A stretch of DNA of 64,000 nucleotides from Jaapia argillacea MUCL 33604 (Eukaryota; Basidiomycota; Agaricomycetes; Jaapiales; Jaapiaceae). A model generated the notes under the pieces. The model was not told the origin of the DNA. It saw only the letters and a list, made by a program, of their open reading frames with translations, and did no database searches. The stretch is from positions 573,126-637,125 of the forward strand of contig KL197724.1 in assembly GCA_000697665.1 (NCBI GenBank), written 5' to 3'. This document shows positions 48,232 to 60,062 of the stretch, piece after piece. The translations under genes and the position numbers were made by a program. The stretch's first letter is position 1; each line of letters begins with the position of its first letter.

Positions 48232-48803
48232 AATTCCCTTCAAGAGAGGATCAGACCTGAAAGCCCGAGCCAGAGAACGAGAAGATCGATTCGACGCCGA
48301 TTTCCATCCCACCCCCTTTTCCCGAAGAATTGTTGTCATATCTTCTCCGTGTTGTGGAACCCTGTTGATCCCGCATTACGAACTCTTCCCTCGATCTTTC
48401 CTGCACGCCGTCGAGGATTCCGCGAACACGATCACTCCTAACTACACGATCGACAGTAACCCACATAGGAAAGAGTTTACCGAGTATCAACAGTTACACC
48501 GGGGCCCTCGGGCCTATCATAAAAACTCTGCAGGGTCCGTCCCAATGACATCAGAAAGCTGTCGCGAATTTAGCGACTGTGATTCTCGTCGGGCTCACTG
48601 CATCCTCACCTCACGGGAAACCAGAAGTCCACAGCACCCGAGCAACGATCACACATCCAATCGCCAAAACCAACTTCTTGCCGAGGATTCTCCACAGGTC
48701 GCGAACAACGGCGGCGTACCGTTTTACACCAACCAATCCGCTAAATGCACAATCACAACCAAATCACTGAGACATTCTCGAGAAAGAAGCGGACTGCGCA
48801 GAC
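48232..48803. other. Convergent spacer between the ARFRP1-like and SDR genes
   Basis: No separate gene is recognised. One plus frame continuous with the GTPase C-terminus remains open through this entire stretch and into the antisense of the SDR gene. Confidence 0.4.
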
Positions 48804-50066
48804 TCACTCGATGGCCATTTTGGTTCGCTCATCAATCATTTTGTAGACGCCTTCTTTGAACTGTTCCTTTTCGATTCTGTAAACCGGTCCGTCATCTGGG
48901 AGAAGCCAGGCACAACCACTGCTTTCCATGTCAGGATCCGTAGTTGCGCAGAATATAGCTCCTGCTATTCGCGCGACTGGGGTCAAAGGAATACCAGCGA
49001 GGAAGACTTTGGCGGTAGTCGGAACGATGTGTGTGTCTGTTCGGGAGCCGTACGCATCAGACAGTGTCCACGAATGTGCTTTTGGAGACGAACCCGCAAA
49101 GAACGGATGGATGACAGCAACGCGGATGCCATCTAGTTGACATGCAGTGTAGAGTGACCTCATCAGGCCGAGGATCGCATGCTTCGATGCACTATACATC
49201 GGAGCAGCTGGAATGGCCTGCCAAGACGCTGCAAGGGGTGCATTAGCATTGGCGGACAACGAGCAAAAATAACTCTAACCCATAGAGCCTATGAACACCA
49301 GCGCTTTCAGCGAGCCCTTGGTGTGGTTTTTCTTGATGTAGTGAAGTCCCAGGTGCGTGGCTTCATTTCAATCAGGATAGTACAGTTAATGAAAATAAGG
49401 CTAGGTCTTCCTTACTGTACATCACACCGGTCAAGTTGACTTCCAATGTTAACAATTTGGGCTTTGAGAGCTTTCCGTCAACCAGGTTAAAGCGGCCAAA
49501 CGTGCCAGCTTCAGCTACGCCAGCATTCGGGACCTAACAAGAACTGAGATGAGATGTTGACGCGGGGAACGGATAGGCAAGCGTACCACGACATCGACTG
49601 AGCCGTACTCCTTCATAGCAAGCTCGAACAAAGAGAGTTGTTCGTCCCAATCAAGAACATTGCAACGCTGGAAAACGGCCTCTCTGTCCATAGGAATAAA
49701 TTCATTGAAGATTCGAAATCAGTCTACCAAGAGTGAAGACCAACCCTCCATATCCGCGAATCTCCGCAACAGTCCCTTCTCCCCCCTTCACGTCCAAGTC
49801 GCCAATGACCACTTTTGCCCTGCACGCAAAACAATGAAGTTAACTCTCGGCCTCAAGCTGAAAGACGCGTGAAAGACGCGAACCCGTGTTTGGCGAAGAG
49901 CAGCGCTGCTTCTTTGCCGATACCATTCGCTCCACCTGAAAATACCAGTCAATCTACGGCTCGGGTGCCATCACCGTGCCAAAGAAATAATACCTGTGAT
50001 CACGGCAACTTTGCCTTTTGCTCGGCTGGCGTGAGCCAGCAGTTGTTCGTCGCTAATCGTAGTCAT
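48804..50066 (-). CDS. Short-chain dehydrogenase/reductase (15-PGDH-like)
   Basis: The ATG at 50066 opens MTTISDEQLLAHASRAKGKV. The cofactor motif spans an intron: AVITG then GANGIGKEAALLFAKHG. AKVVIGDLDVKGGEG follows, with the Asp that favours NAD. After further introns come CNVLDWDEQLSLFELAMKEY, VPNAGVAEAGTFGR and VNLTGVMY. The catalytic serine lies in ALVFIGSMASW and the YxxxK motif is YSASKHAILGLMRSL. The C-terminal part ends KEQFKEGVYKMIDERTKMAI before the TGA at 48804. It oxidises or reduces an alcohol/ketone; the natural substrate cannot be told from sequence. The structure matches fungal classical SDRs annotated as 15-hydroxyprostaglandin dehydrogenase-like. About six introns. Confidence 0.88.
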
Positions 50067-50514
50067 GGTTCAGGGAGATCTTGAGACGGAACAATATGCG
50101 TCGCCAGGGTTCAAGAGAGGAGGTATTGTTCACAGAACCCACAATCAGAGGAGAGGACGTGGCCAAAAGTTTCAGCGAATCACTTTGCAGGTGGATGGGG
50201 GGAGACTCCGAATCAGCGCCCAATTTACGTGCGTTACCCCAAATGGATACACGGCCACTCTCGAAGCGACGATGAAGTTGAGGACAATAACACTGAAGAC
50301 ATCTGGTTGTCGAGCAGCTCAATGTTCAGACTGGAACAAGGAGCAACCTAGGAATTGATTATCTCCAAGTACTGTCAGTGAAGTGTGGACTGACAATTAA
50401 AGAGTGCCTACCGAAAGTATATTCAAATCCTGGATCGTTGAAGTCCAGTTTCCCACGTTTGTTTCAACCAGTCCCCACGTTTGGCTAGTGTGGAATGACA
50501 AGGGCGCAGCTCTC
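50067..50514. promoter_or_regulatory. Divergent promoter region (SDR / CLC)
   Basis: About 450 bp between divergent starts. An open plus frame here (50065-50358) has no recognisable content. No distinct core elements were identified. Confidence 0.4.
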
Positions 50515-53500
50515 ATGGACAGCAGCCGCTTGGATGAAGATGAACTCGAAATAATCCAGTGCGTGTTGCGCTCAATACTGACGAGTTGCTGACTGAACTC
50601 GTCACCCAGGAAGTATGAAGACTTCACGACAATTGGTATGTGCGCCGGCCACGCGTCGTGGAATGCACTAAACTGTGTTGGTCGCAGACTGGATCCAAGA
50701 TTCTATCATTGAACGAAATAGACGGATAAGGACTTCGCGAAGAAGTACTCGGGATGGCCGACGAAGACCCAACGAGCGGGTTAGCCTGCAATGGTTATGG
50801 TCGCAACTCAGCGATGTCATGTACGCAGGCCAGAGCTGGTTCGTTGTCAGTCTCGTCGGTCAGTTGCCTGACTATTGATGAGGGACCCCTCATTGACTTC
50901 ATTTTCCCTCTGTGTAGGCGTATGCATCGGTCTCAATGCTGGTCTAATCTCCATCATCACCGAGTGGCTCTCGGACATCAAAATGGGGTATTGCTCGGAC
51001 GGTTGGTGGTTAAATCAACAGTTTTGCTGCTGGGAGGTTGAAGGTGATGAGATTTGTGATTCGTGGCATTCCTGGAGTACCGTTACCGCAGCTAGATGGT
51101 TGATTTATGTGATTTTTGCGGTTCGTAGACCGACTGTCCACGGTGGGCATTATCGAATCTAACAACTTTCTAGGCAGCCTTCTCTTCTGTTGCCGCGCAC
51201 CTTGTCAGATCTATTGCAAAATACGCGGCTGGTTCTGGAATTTCTGAGATAAAATGCATTCTAGCAGGATTTATCATGAAGGGTTTCCTAGGATTTTGGA
51301 CTTTTGTTATCAAGAGTTTGACCCTTGTGCGCTTAACGTTCTCCTTCCATCCGCCTTACTGACTGTCATCCAGCCTTTTGTTATCGCGTCAGGACTTTCC
51401 GTGGGCAAGGAGGGGCCCTCCGTCCATGTAGCATGCTGCATTGGTAACCTCGTCGCAAGTCTCTTCAACAGGTTCCTACGCAGTCACGGTACCGCCCTAT
51501 AATTAACCAGAGAGTTATTACTGAATGTATGCTAGGCAAAATGAGAGAAATATTGACCGCCGCTAGCGCTGCTGGTGTTGCCGTGGCGTTTGGCTCGCCC
51601 ATAGGTGGTGTTCTCTTTTCAATCGAGGTATTGCCCTTCTTTCTCCCTGAATTATGTTGGTTGAATCGATTTATTTAGGAAATGAGTCACACGTTCAGTA
51701 TACAAACGATGTGGAGATCCTTCTTCTGCGCACTTGTGGCTACGGTCACGCTTTCTGTACGCACATATTTTTGGAACTCTCGCTTATTCCTTACTCTGCA
51801 ATAGGCAATCAACCCCTTCAGAACCGGGAAGCTCGTACTGTTTCAGGTCACATATGACCGCGATTGGCACTTCTTCGAGATCATCTTTTTCGTTATCCTT
51901 GGAGTCTTTGGGGTACGTTCAAACATTCTACCTGTCTTATGAAGTCTCATTTATGGACTTGCAGGGTTTATATGGCGCCTTCGTCGTCAAATTCAACTTG
52001 CAAGTCGCCGCTTTCCGTCGTAAACACTTGGCAAACCACGGCGTGGCGGAGGCTGTCACATTAGCGACCTTAACGGCAATGGTTGGGTACTTCAATCGAT
52101 TCATGCGGATTGACATGACGGAAAGTATGGCCATCCTCTTCCGAGAATGTGAGAGTGGAGGTGACTATGATAATCTCTGCCAGTATGTCATCTATCTCTC
52201 GTCCGGACACAGTGTCTCAGTCATTGTTTCTTTCTTTCACAGAACATCGGTGCAGTGGCGAATGGTCAACTCCCTCTTTCTCGCCACTATCATCCGCACC
52301 GGATTCGTGGTCATATCCTATGGGGCTAAAGTTCCAGCTGGTATCTTCGTGCCATCCATGGCAATCGGTGCCACGTTTGGTCGAATGATAGGTATCATGG
52401 TCAAGGCTTTGTATCGGTGCGTATTCCTTTGGACTTGGAGTATTTGCTAGACCAATCGCCTCAAAAGAGCTTATCCTCAGTCGGGAATATTTGCTGTTTG
52501 CCAGCCGGACGTTCCTTGTATCACTCCTGGGACATATGCATTTCTGGGTGCTGCTGCTGCACTGAGGTACGCCATACTTTCATGCTGCGATAACATATCG
52601 CTGATGGAATCTATGTGCAAAGCGGTATCATGAGGATGACTGTGACTGTGGTTGTTATCATGTTTGAGCTGACAGGAGCGTTGACCTACATTCTCCCCAC
52701 TATGGTGATCTCCCTTTGACTCTCTGACCTCGGTATCGTGCTTAACGCTGTCCTTCTCAGATTGTACTGCTGGTTACGAAAGCTGTTGGCGATTTTCTGG
52801 GTACGAGAGGCATTGCGGACGAGATGATCCGATTCAATGGTTTCCCTTTCCTCGAGAAGGAGGAGCATGCTTTCAATGTTCCTGGTGAATGCTCTCCGCA
52901 TCTCGACCATCCTCGCCACTAACTGTGGGTTCGTTGCTAGTATCGACCGTCATGACCTCCGACCTTCACATTATACCCATCTCGGGTTTACGAGTGCGTG
53001 ACGTCGGTGAGTACTGTTTTGAGCATTCCTAACCCTTTACTCATCTTCTTTGAAGAGTCGATGCTCGCTAGTACCACCGTTCAGGGTTATCCCATCGTTT
53101 CCGCAGACACTTCACGAACTCTGATGGGATACATCGGAAGGGCAGAACTTCGCTATGTCCTTGGTATGCCTTCGTACCTTCTTTGTCGAGTCTTTGTTCT
53201 GATCGGTTTCCATTCCTCAGATAGATTACAGAGGATGAATAACGTCTCCCCTGATACCCCCTGTATTTTCAGTTCAGCAAGAGGAGGGCCGAACAATATT
53301 GATATCCAAGATCTTGCTTCCAGTCCTGCGATCGGCATGGATGAGGATACGTCTGTCGAGCTTCTCCAGACCACCTCCTCTCACGGCTCCTTGAACTTTT
53401 GGCCCTGGATTAATCAGGTAAAATTTTCTTCGTTTGTGGATCTCACATGAGCTCACTGGCATGCACAAGACACCGTTGTCAGTATCCCCTCAGCTTCCTC

Positions 53501-53797
53501 TGGAGATCGTCATGCAAATGTTCAAGCGCATGGGGTGAGTCAATCGTATCACTGGACGAACGCTTCTGGAGCTAATGTTCCTTCAGTCCACGCATCATCC
53601 TAGTGGAAGACCATGGCTCGCTGGCAGGATTGGTGACCGTGAAAGATGTCCTCCGATTTACGCTGACAGAAAAGCACGATGAGGCCTTTTCCTGGGATCG
53701 TGGTGGTTTGGATGGCATGATGGAGGAGGTGATGACATGGACGTTACAGACGAAGGACAGAATTGTTTACTGGTGTAGATCACTTCTTGGGCGATAA
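50515..53797 (+). CDS. CLC-family chloride channel/transporter with C-terminal CBS domains
   Basis: The ATG at 50515 opens [15 protein letters not shown], followed over introns by [20 protein letters not shown]. Membrane helices begin at [19 protein letters not shown]. The selectivity regions are [18 protein letters not shown] and [19 protein letters not shown], which contains the gating glutamate. They are followed by [40 protein letters not shown] and [20 protein letters not shown]. The first CBS domain covers [19 protein letters not shown] to [17 protein letters not shown]. The second covers [20 protein letters not shown] and [16 protein letters not shown]. Fungal relatives (Gef1) act in Golgi/endosome chloride balance and copper/iron handling. 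At least twelve introns were inferred. The protein is close to the expected 750-800 residues. Confidence 0.93.
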
Positions 53798-54166
53798 TTT
53801 ATTTCTATTGGATCTCTCTCATATGCACATGGTTGAAGGACATGGCTTGCGACGCCATTTGTCGAGCGATATGCTACCCAGCCTTTTGCCGTCAGTGTCT
53901 ATTAGCAGCCTCAAGGGTTCTCACCAACTTTATTTGGACTCGCATCAGATGACCACTAAATTTGCCGGTCCACGCTGAACTTCAATGATCTTTCTTGCCA
54001 AGGCACTCCACTTATCGGATGCCGGTCATGCCACCATGTTCGGTCGAGATAAAGACCGATTATTATAAGCGCTGAATATTTGAAGAACATCGCTCCCATG
54101 CTTATCTTGGTGTTTCCTGAACTCGCAGACTGAACTGACGACAATCCAACTTGACTTGCATCCTCG
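53798..54166. other. Spacer between the CLC and amidase genes
   Basis: About 370 bp between tandem plus-strand genes. It must hold the CLC 3' UTR and the amidase promoter. No gene was seen. Confidence 0.5.
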
Positions 54167-56299
54167 ATGGCGAACCTCACAAGTTGGCAAGCGTTGGTAG
54201 AAGACAAGCGACGGAGGCAGAAAGAATCGATTCCAAAGGAGTGGCTGGAGCTCATTATCGCCCCTCCTCCTGACGTCTTGAACGTGACGAAAGTGCCAAA
54301 GGAGTGCAAGTTGTTATCAGCCAAGGAATTGGAGATCACAGAGACCTCAAACGTCGATGTAATACTTCAAAAACTTGCGTCCAGCGAATGGTCATCTGTC
54401 GAAGTCACGACTGCGTTCTACAAGAGGGCTATCATTGCCCAGCAAGTGGTGAGAGTGTACCCAACCATCTTTTCAATTCCTTTACCCTTCACGATTTTAG
54501 GTGAACTGTTTGACCGAGATATTTGTTGAGCGAGCTTTGGCTCGTGCCGCTGAACTGGACGCCCATCTCGCGAAGACGGGGAAGGTAGTTGGTCCGTTGC
54601 ACGGTTTGCCAATATCTTTGAAAGATCAGTTGTGTGTGAAAGGGCTAGAGACAACCATGGGTGAGAAATATCTGACCGAGACCTACCACGAAGATTGAGA
54701 CGTAGTTCACCAGGATACGTTTCCTGGATTGGTAAATATGCTGATCGAAACGCCGTCTTGGTCGACATTCTTTACGAATGTGGCGCAGTGCCCTTTGTGC
54801 GAACGAATATCCCCCAAACCCTGATGGCAAGTTGTGACATCCATTTGAATCTTTCAACTCCCTCATCATTTTGTGTTCACAGTGGCCGGAAACTTTTAAC
54901 AATGTATTTGGGAGGACCAGTAATCCTTATAACCGTGCCCTCACTTCGGGTGGTTCTTCTGGAGGTGAAGGCGCTTTAATCGCCCTCAAAGGCAGTCCCC
55001 TGGGTATTGGATCTGATATTGGAGGGTGAGCCAAATGCATTCTCAAGTCCTTATTTCGTTTCTCACATTGCGTTTCTCTTGATTAGATCTGTCCGAATTC
55101 CAAGTGCCTTCTGCGGCCTGTATGGTCTTCGCCCATCTTACAACCGTGTCCCATACGAAGGAGCAGTTAATTCCCTGGAAGGCCAGGACTCTGTTGTATC
55201 CGTTTTCGGCCCGATGTCAAATAGTCTCTCTGGCATCAAGACGTTTATGAAGGCCGTGGTTGGCAGCAAACCATGGACCAAGGACCCGATGGCCATAAGA
55301 AAGAAGTGGGACGAGAATGAATATTCCCTGGTCGAACATGGTGGAGGAAAGCAACTCTGCTTCGCTTTTCTGACAGATGATGGACTTGTGACACCCCATC
55401 CACCTATCATCCGGGCTTTGGAGATGACCAAGAACGCGTTAGTTGCCGATGGGCATAAAGGTGAGCATACATCCACGGCTGCAGGTAATTTGTTACTGAC
55501 AATGATGTAGTCGTAGACTGGGTCCCATTGAAACACAGGGAAATCTACGAGAACTTGGTTAGTGCATCTTCTGGGAGGTTGGCACTTCCATCAATTTCCT
55601 CTTTGTAGGCTGGAATCTGGGGTGCCGGCGCCTCTGAAGATTACGCCGTGACCACCGCCTCGACTGGCGAGCCTATTCTTGCCTCGATGTCCTTCGAGTC
55701 CGACCAAGTCGATGAAGCGCCTTTCCTGCCTTCGAAGGGTATTTCTGCATACGAGCTCTGGCAGTTGCACAAGAGAAAGCGGGAGCTTCGTAAGGAGTAT
55801 CTGGACCACTGGGAGAAGACTGTTGATATCACAGGAACGGGGAGACCTGTGGATGCTATCATCTGCCCGGTTGCTCCCTATGCAGCCCCACCTCATGGAA
55901 AGAACAGGTTAGTTGCATGTCTGTCTCTCCGCGCTGAAACTCACCCATCAGCAGGAGCGCGAATTTCACAATGGTCTGGAATGGCCTCGATTACCCTGCT
56001 TGTGTCTTCCCAGTTACGCAAGTCATTGAGACTATCGATGTCAAGAAACCACCTCATCAGTTCCTAAGTGAAACCGACAAAACGACATATGAGTTATGTG
56101 AGTTCGGGGTTCCTGTCTCGGCAGGCCACAGCCTTGACTGACGAGCGAGTTAGATGACCCTACGACATTTAATAACGCACCTGTCGCTCTCCAGTTGGTG
56201 GGTCGTACGTTGGAGGAGGAAGCTGTGATTGGAATGACCGAGGTCGTTGATGCTGCACTTCGTCAAATGTTTATGAAGTATCACAAGGGATCATGGTAG
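54167..56299 (+). CDS. Amidase (amidase-signature family, acetamidase-like)
   Basis: The ATG at 54167 opens MANLTSWQALVEDKRRRQKE. The N-terminal block LSAKELEITETSNVDVILQK and the helix SSVEVTTAFYKRAIIAQQ are typical of fungal amidases. The catalytic triad is visible: Lys in LHGLPISLKDQ, Ser in TSGGSSGGEGALIALKGS, and Ser in GSDIGGSVRIPSAFCGLYG. Later blocks are GPMSNSLSGIKTFMKAVV, VDAIICPVAPYAAPPHG, WNGLDYPACVFPVTQV and APVALQLVGRTLEEE. The end is MFMKYHKGSW. The enzyme hydrolyses a carboxylic amide to acid and ammonia; acetamide or a related amide is likely but unproven. One intron (54827-54882) is of the GC-AG type. About eight introns in all. The stop lies 125 bp from the convergent muskelin stop. 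Confidence 0.92.
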
Positions 56300-56424
56300 G
56301 TAGGATTATACCCTAGGAGTCAACAATAAATAATCCGCGGAACTGCTTCAACGTGACTATACTACAAGAGTCCCGAGGACCGCTTCACTATATCATACGC
56401 GAGGGGAGTGTGGTCTACTGCCCG

Positions 56425-59400
56425 TTACGGATCGACGTCCCTGTCAATGAAATCCACTAGGTCACCTTCTGGCTGCTTGGCTTCTTGGTTGATGAGAGTC
56501 AAAAGATCTTCGAAAACCTCGGTACGCTGCTGGAAACGTGAAGCAGACACCTTGTGTCGCAGCTCCATTCCCGAGCCAAACTTTGCCTCATTTGGGTCCT
56601 CCTGATATGATATGAGGGGATGGGGGAGACTAGCGGGATCTCCAGACGAATTCGGAAGAGCAACACTTGGGGCTCCGCTACCAGATTCATCTGAGAGGTT
56701 ATGGTCGAGATCTTCAGGGGTATTTGGACGAGATCGCTTTCTGGGGGGTTCAACATCATCATCCCCATCTCGACGGACATCATGACCTGCTTCCGGAAGT
56801 TTTGGCGGAGGGATGAGGCGGGGTGAGAGAACGGGAGACTGGGAGACAAGATGGGAAAGGAGTGACCGGAAGAGGTTCTGTTCCTCCGTGTTTTTATGAT
56901 CCACGACGGCAGACACTTCTGTCTGCAAAAAAGTGAGTGCCTTTACGAGTGGACCGTCTTCACACATTTCTCGGAACCTAGAAAGAAGGTACATCAAATC
57001 TGAGCTGAACTGGGAGTGCCAACCATGGTTGTGACTCACTGCTGTCGTCTCAGCCGGAAAACAGCATTCCGAATAATGTCCTTCCTGGGAGGTCGTTGAA
57101 GCTCCATGCGCCAGAAATCATCCAATCTCAGCTCCCTGTCTTCTGCATCCTCCGCAGCATCCTCATCACCATTATCATGGTTTCCCGCATTTCCACCATG
57201 CATATATACAACTCTGGAACGACGGTCATACACCACCTGATGAGCGTATCGAGGCTTCGGATTGTTTTCTGCGAGGCCAACGCTGGTACTGTGGTGACTG
57301 TGGACGACTTCCGAGGGTTGGATGCTCGACCACTGACCCTTGGCAGCAGGATTGGCGGGATTGTATCGGTAGAGCCAGCTAAGTGATTTGCATTCAAGGG
57401 TAAGTTGCGACCCTAGGGGTGGTCGAGTGAGTCCACAGAACCTAAAATAGACCAGGGTCAGATCGGTCAAACGATGAATTGAAACCACAGATTTACACAT
57501 AAATCTCTCGAAGATCGGGGTCCAACACCGCTCGTTGTGTGAAAGAGTGTTCGGGACCACCGAATGGGGTATAATTTGAGAACACTTCTGTGGCGGTGTC
57601 GGCGTCGATGTCATACGCATACATATCAGACAAGTATTTGCTCTCCCTTTGCCCATTGTCTCGCTGTCCAGCAAATATGAAGAGGGTTCGGGAATTCGGC
57701 TCCAAGACCATGGAATGGCCTGAGGGATGGAAGGTGAATTTGAGTGATCACAAACTCAAGAGAAGGAACGCACCAAATCTTGACGGGATGCAGACTTGAT
57801 GGGGAGTTGCTGCAATGTTATCTGCCGGCCTTCGGGCAGGCGATGTCAGCCAATGGGCCGCACGATATCGAGGTGTTCGGAGCACTTACTGCAACATCAT
57901 CCACTTACTCGTTCGTACGTTGTAGCTGTACATTCCCGAGTACTTGTGCGAACTCATGTCAGCATCCACGACACGTCCACCAAAGACATATAGTATCTGA
58001 TTATCGGCGTCCATGACCATTTGGTGGTCGAAAAGGAGCGGCGGTCCACCTGATGACTGAAAACCCAAACGAATTTCAGATCCACCATTAAAGAAACCGA
58101 GAAGTTGCCCGCTTACCGAGGTGTCGATGCAAAGCAAGTCCCACGTCCCACTGTCCAACCCCCTCGTGTGATACCGATAGAACTCAGAGCAGAACGAAGA
58201 CCCACTACTCCCCTCAACGCGTCCAGCTTCATCGCCATTCCGCGACGCACCCTCAGGCTTCACCTCTTCACCTTCATCCAACCGACCTAACAAATAAATA
58301 CACCCCATCTTCCGATCAAAAGCCATCTTATGACAACTCCTCCTCCCAGGTCCATTCTTCTCCTGAGATGTATTATGACTTACGACGCTCCACCTATCTT
58401 GGTGGATGTCGTACACCCAAAAATCGTCCAAGTTCTTATGTCCGTCCCACCCGCCAAGTAGGTATATCAATCCATTTTCGTCATCGATGCACATTGCGTG
58501 TCCGCCACGTCTACTCGGAACGTCTCCGTCTGCATTTGTGCCAGTTATGCGGGACCAAGAGGTTTTGGCTGGACAAGAGTTGATATAAACGTCGAATAGC
58601 CCTGCTTGAGCGACGGATTGTAAGACTTCCTCTGCAGAAGAGAAGGCGCCTTGTAAGACTAGATGGTCGTAGAGAGAGCTTATGAGAGGGTGCTCGAGCT
58701 GAACGTCAACACGAGACAATAGAGATTGGTAAGGTGTTAGGAATCGACGCTGGCGAAGGTGCTTAAGGATGAGACGAAGGACAGCATTCTCTCGGTACTA
58801 GTCGAGTAATGAGAAACTGCGTAGTTGCAAGACTGTTCACTTACATACCTCGTCGTACGTGTTCTGGACTTCTGCAACTACATCGTGATCGATGACACCG
58901 GAGACGGAGACAAACCAAATAGATGTGTGGAAGCTCTGACCATGGGCGCTTCAACAAGGGTCAACTGATAAGGTTGTGGATGAAAAGTGGTATGAACACA
59001 CGAGAGTGGCGTAATCTTGAGAAACCGACATGGGATATAAACACCAGCCGCATTCACGTGCTTGAGGGCGAAAGTCTCTGGTATTGAATCATTCTTCAAT
59101 CCACCATGTAAGACTTCAATCATGTTATCCTCCACCATGCCAACGAAGATCTTGAATTCCTTCATGTTGCATGGATGGGCTACACGCATATATCAGAGCC
59201 GATACCACTTATCTATGTTGACGTCCTCACGTTTGTGGAACTACACGGAAGCGTCAGTCATGAGGGGGCGGGACAAGCATATACCGACGTACCTTTCCAA
59301 ATGTTATGCTCTCTGTTCACGACGTAAGGATAACAAGACATCCAAGAACGAAAATGCACTCAACTGACGACGCTGGTAGTCTCCAGTCGCAGAGAAATCC

Positions 59401-59578
59401 ACTGCTTCACGCTCACTGTCTGCCCAGCACCACTCCATCTACTGGTTTGCTCATTGGGTGCATCGACCATGATGTTTTCTGCGACATATCGACCACTGTG
59501 TTCAGAGCAGCCAGCAATAGCATACAGAAGAGGCTCCGAGGGTATATGGTGTAGCGTTGCAGGAGTTCTGGACGCCAT
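56425..59578 (-). CDS. Muskelin-like kelch-repeat protein
   Basis: The ATG at 59578 opens MASRTPATLHHIPSEPLLYA. The N-terminal discoidin-like domain includes YVAENIMVDAPNEQTSRWSG, ITFGKFHKPHPCNMKEFKIF and VGMVEDNMIEVLHGGLKNDS. A LisH-CTLH-type region follows with HPLISSLYDHLVLQGAFSSA. Kelch repeats then appear (GHAMCIDDENGLIYLLGGWD, FDHQMVMDADNQILYVFGGR, YAHQVVYDRRSRVVYMHGGN), alternating with DDFWVYDIHQDRW-type strands. The C-terminal part contains ACKE-like acidic/basic segments and ends VDFIDRDVDP. In animals muskelin is a substrate-recruiting subunit of the CTLH/GID ubiquitin ligase; the same role here is inference. About ten introns. The layout matches full-length muskelin, and nothing is obviously missing. 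Confidence 0.9.
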
Positions 59579-60062
59579 CGAGGATAGAAGTTCAGATGGG
59601 TTGTGACGGTCAAGGTCACAATGACTATGCTGTGGTCTGCTGTGGTTTCTGGTTGAGGTTCGGCTAGGCGCACCGCAATCTGCATTCGAATCTGAAATCA
59701 CAGCGGGAAGGGGAGACGGTGCGGGACAGTAGAGAGTGGAAAATAGTATATTTGCTTTCAAGGGAGACGGTACACGCAGATGCTACAGGATGGGGGTGGT
59801 GAGACTGCATCAAAGATCAGACGGACACAGACAGGAATGACAAGGATGAGAAACGAGCGATAACGACGTCCAGAAAACAAACAAGCTAGGAGACAAAAGG
59901 GGGCATCAAAGGACGGGAATGGAGGATGTGCATTATATATACCAAAATGTCGGGCAGGATTGTGGTGGGATGAAGGTTCCAATGAAACAGGGATGAAGAA
60001 TGTGAAGGAGATATTTAGTGTGAAATAAAAGCGTTGTATACGGAAACAACCTCAATTACACC
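59579..60062. promoter_or_regulatory. Muskelin 5' flank
   Basis: About 480 bp between the muskelin start and the Ccr4 stop, both genes on the minus strand. A TATATATA element at 59934-59941 lies about 355 bp before the muskelin ATG and may be a core promoter element if the 5' UTR is long. Confidence 0.4.
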
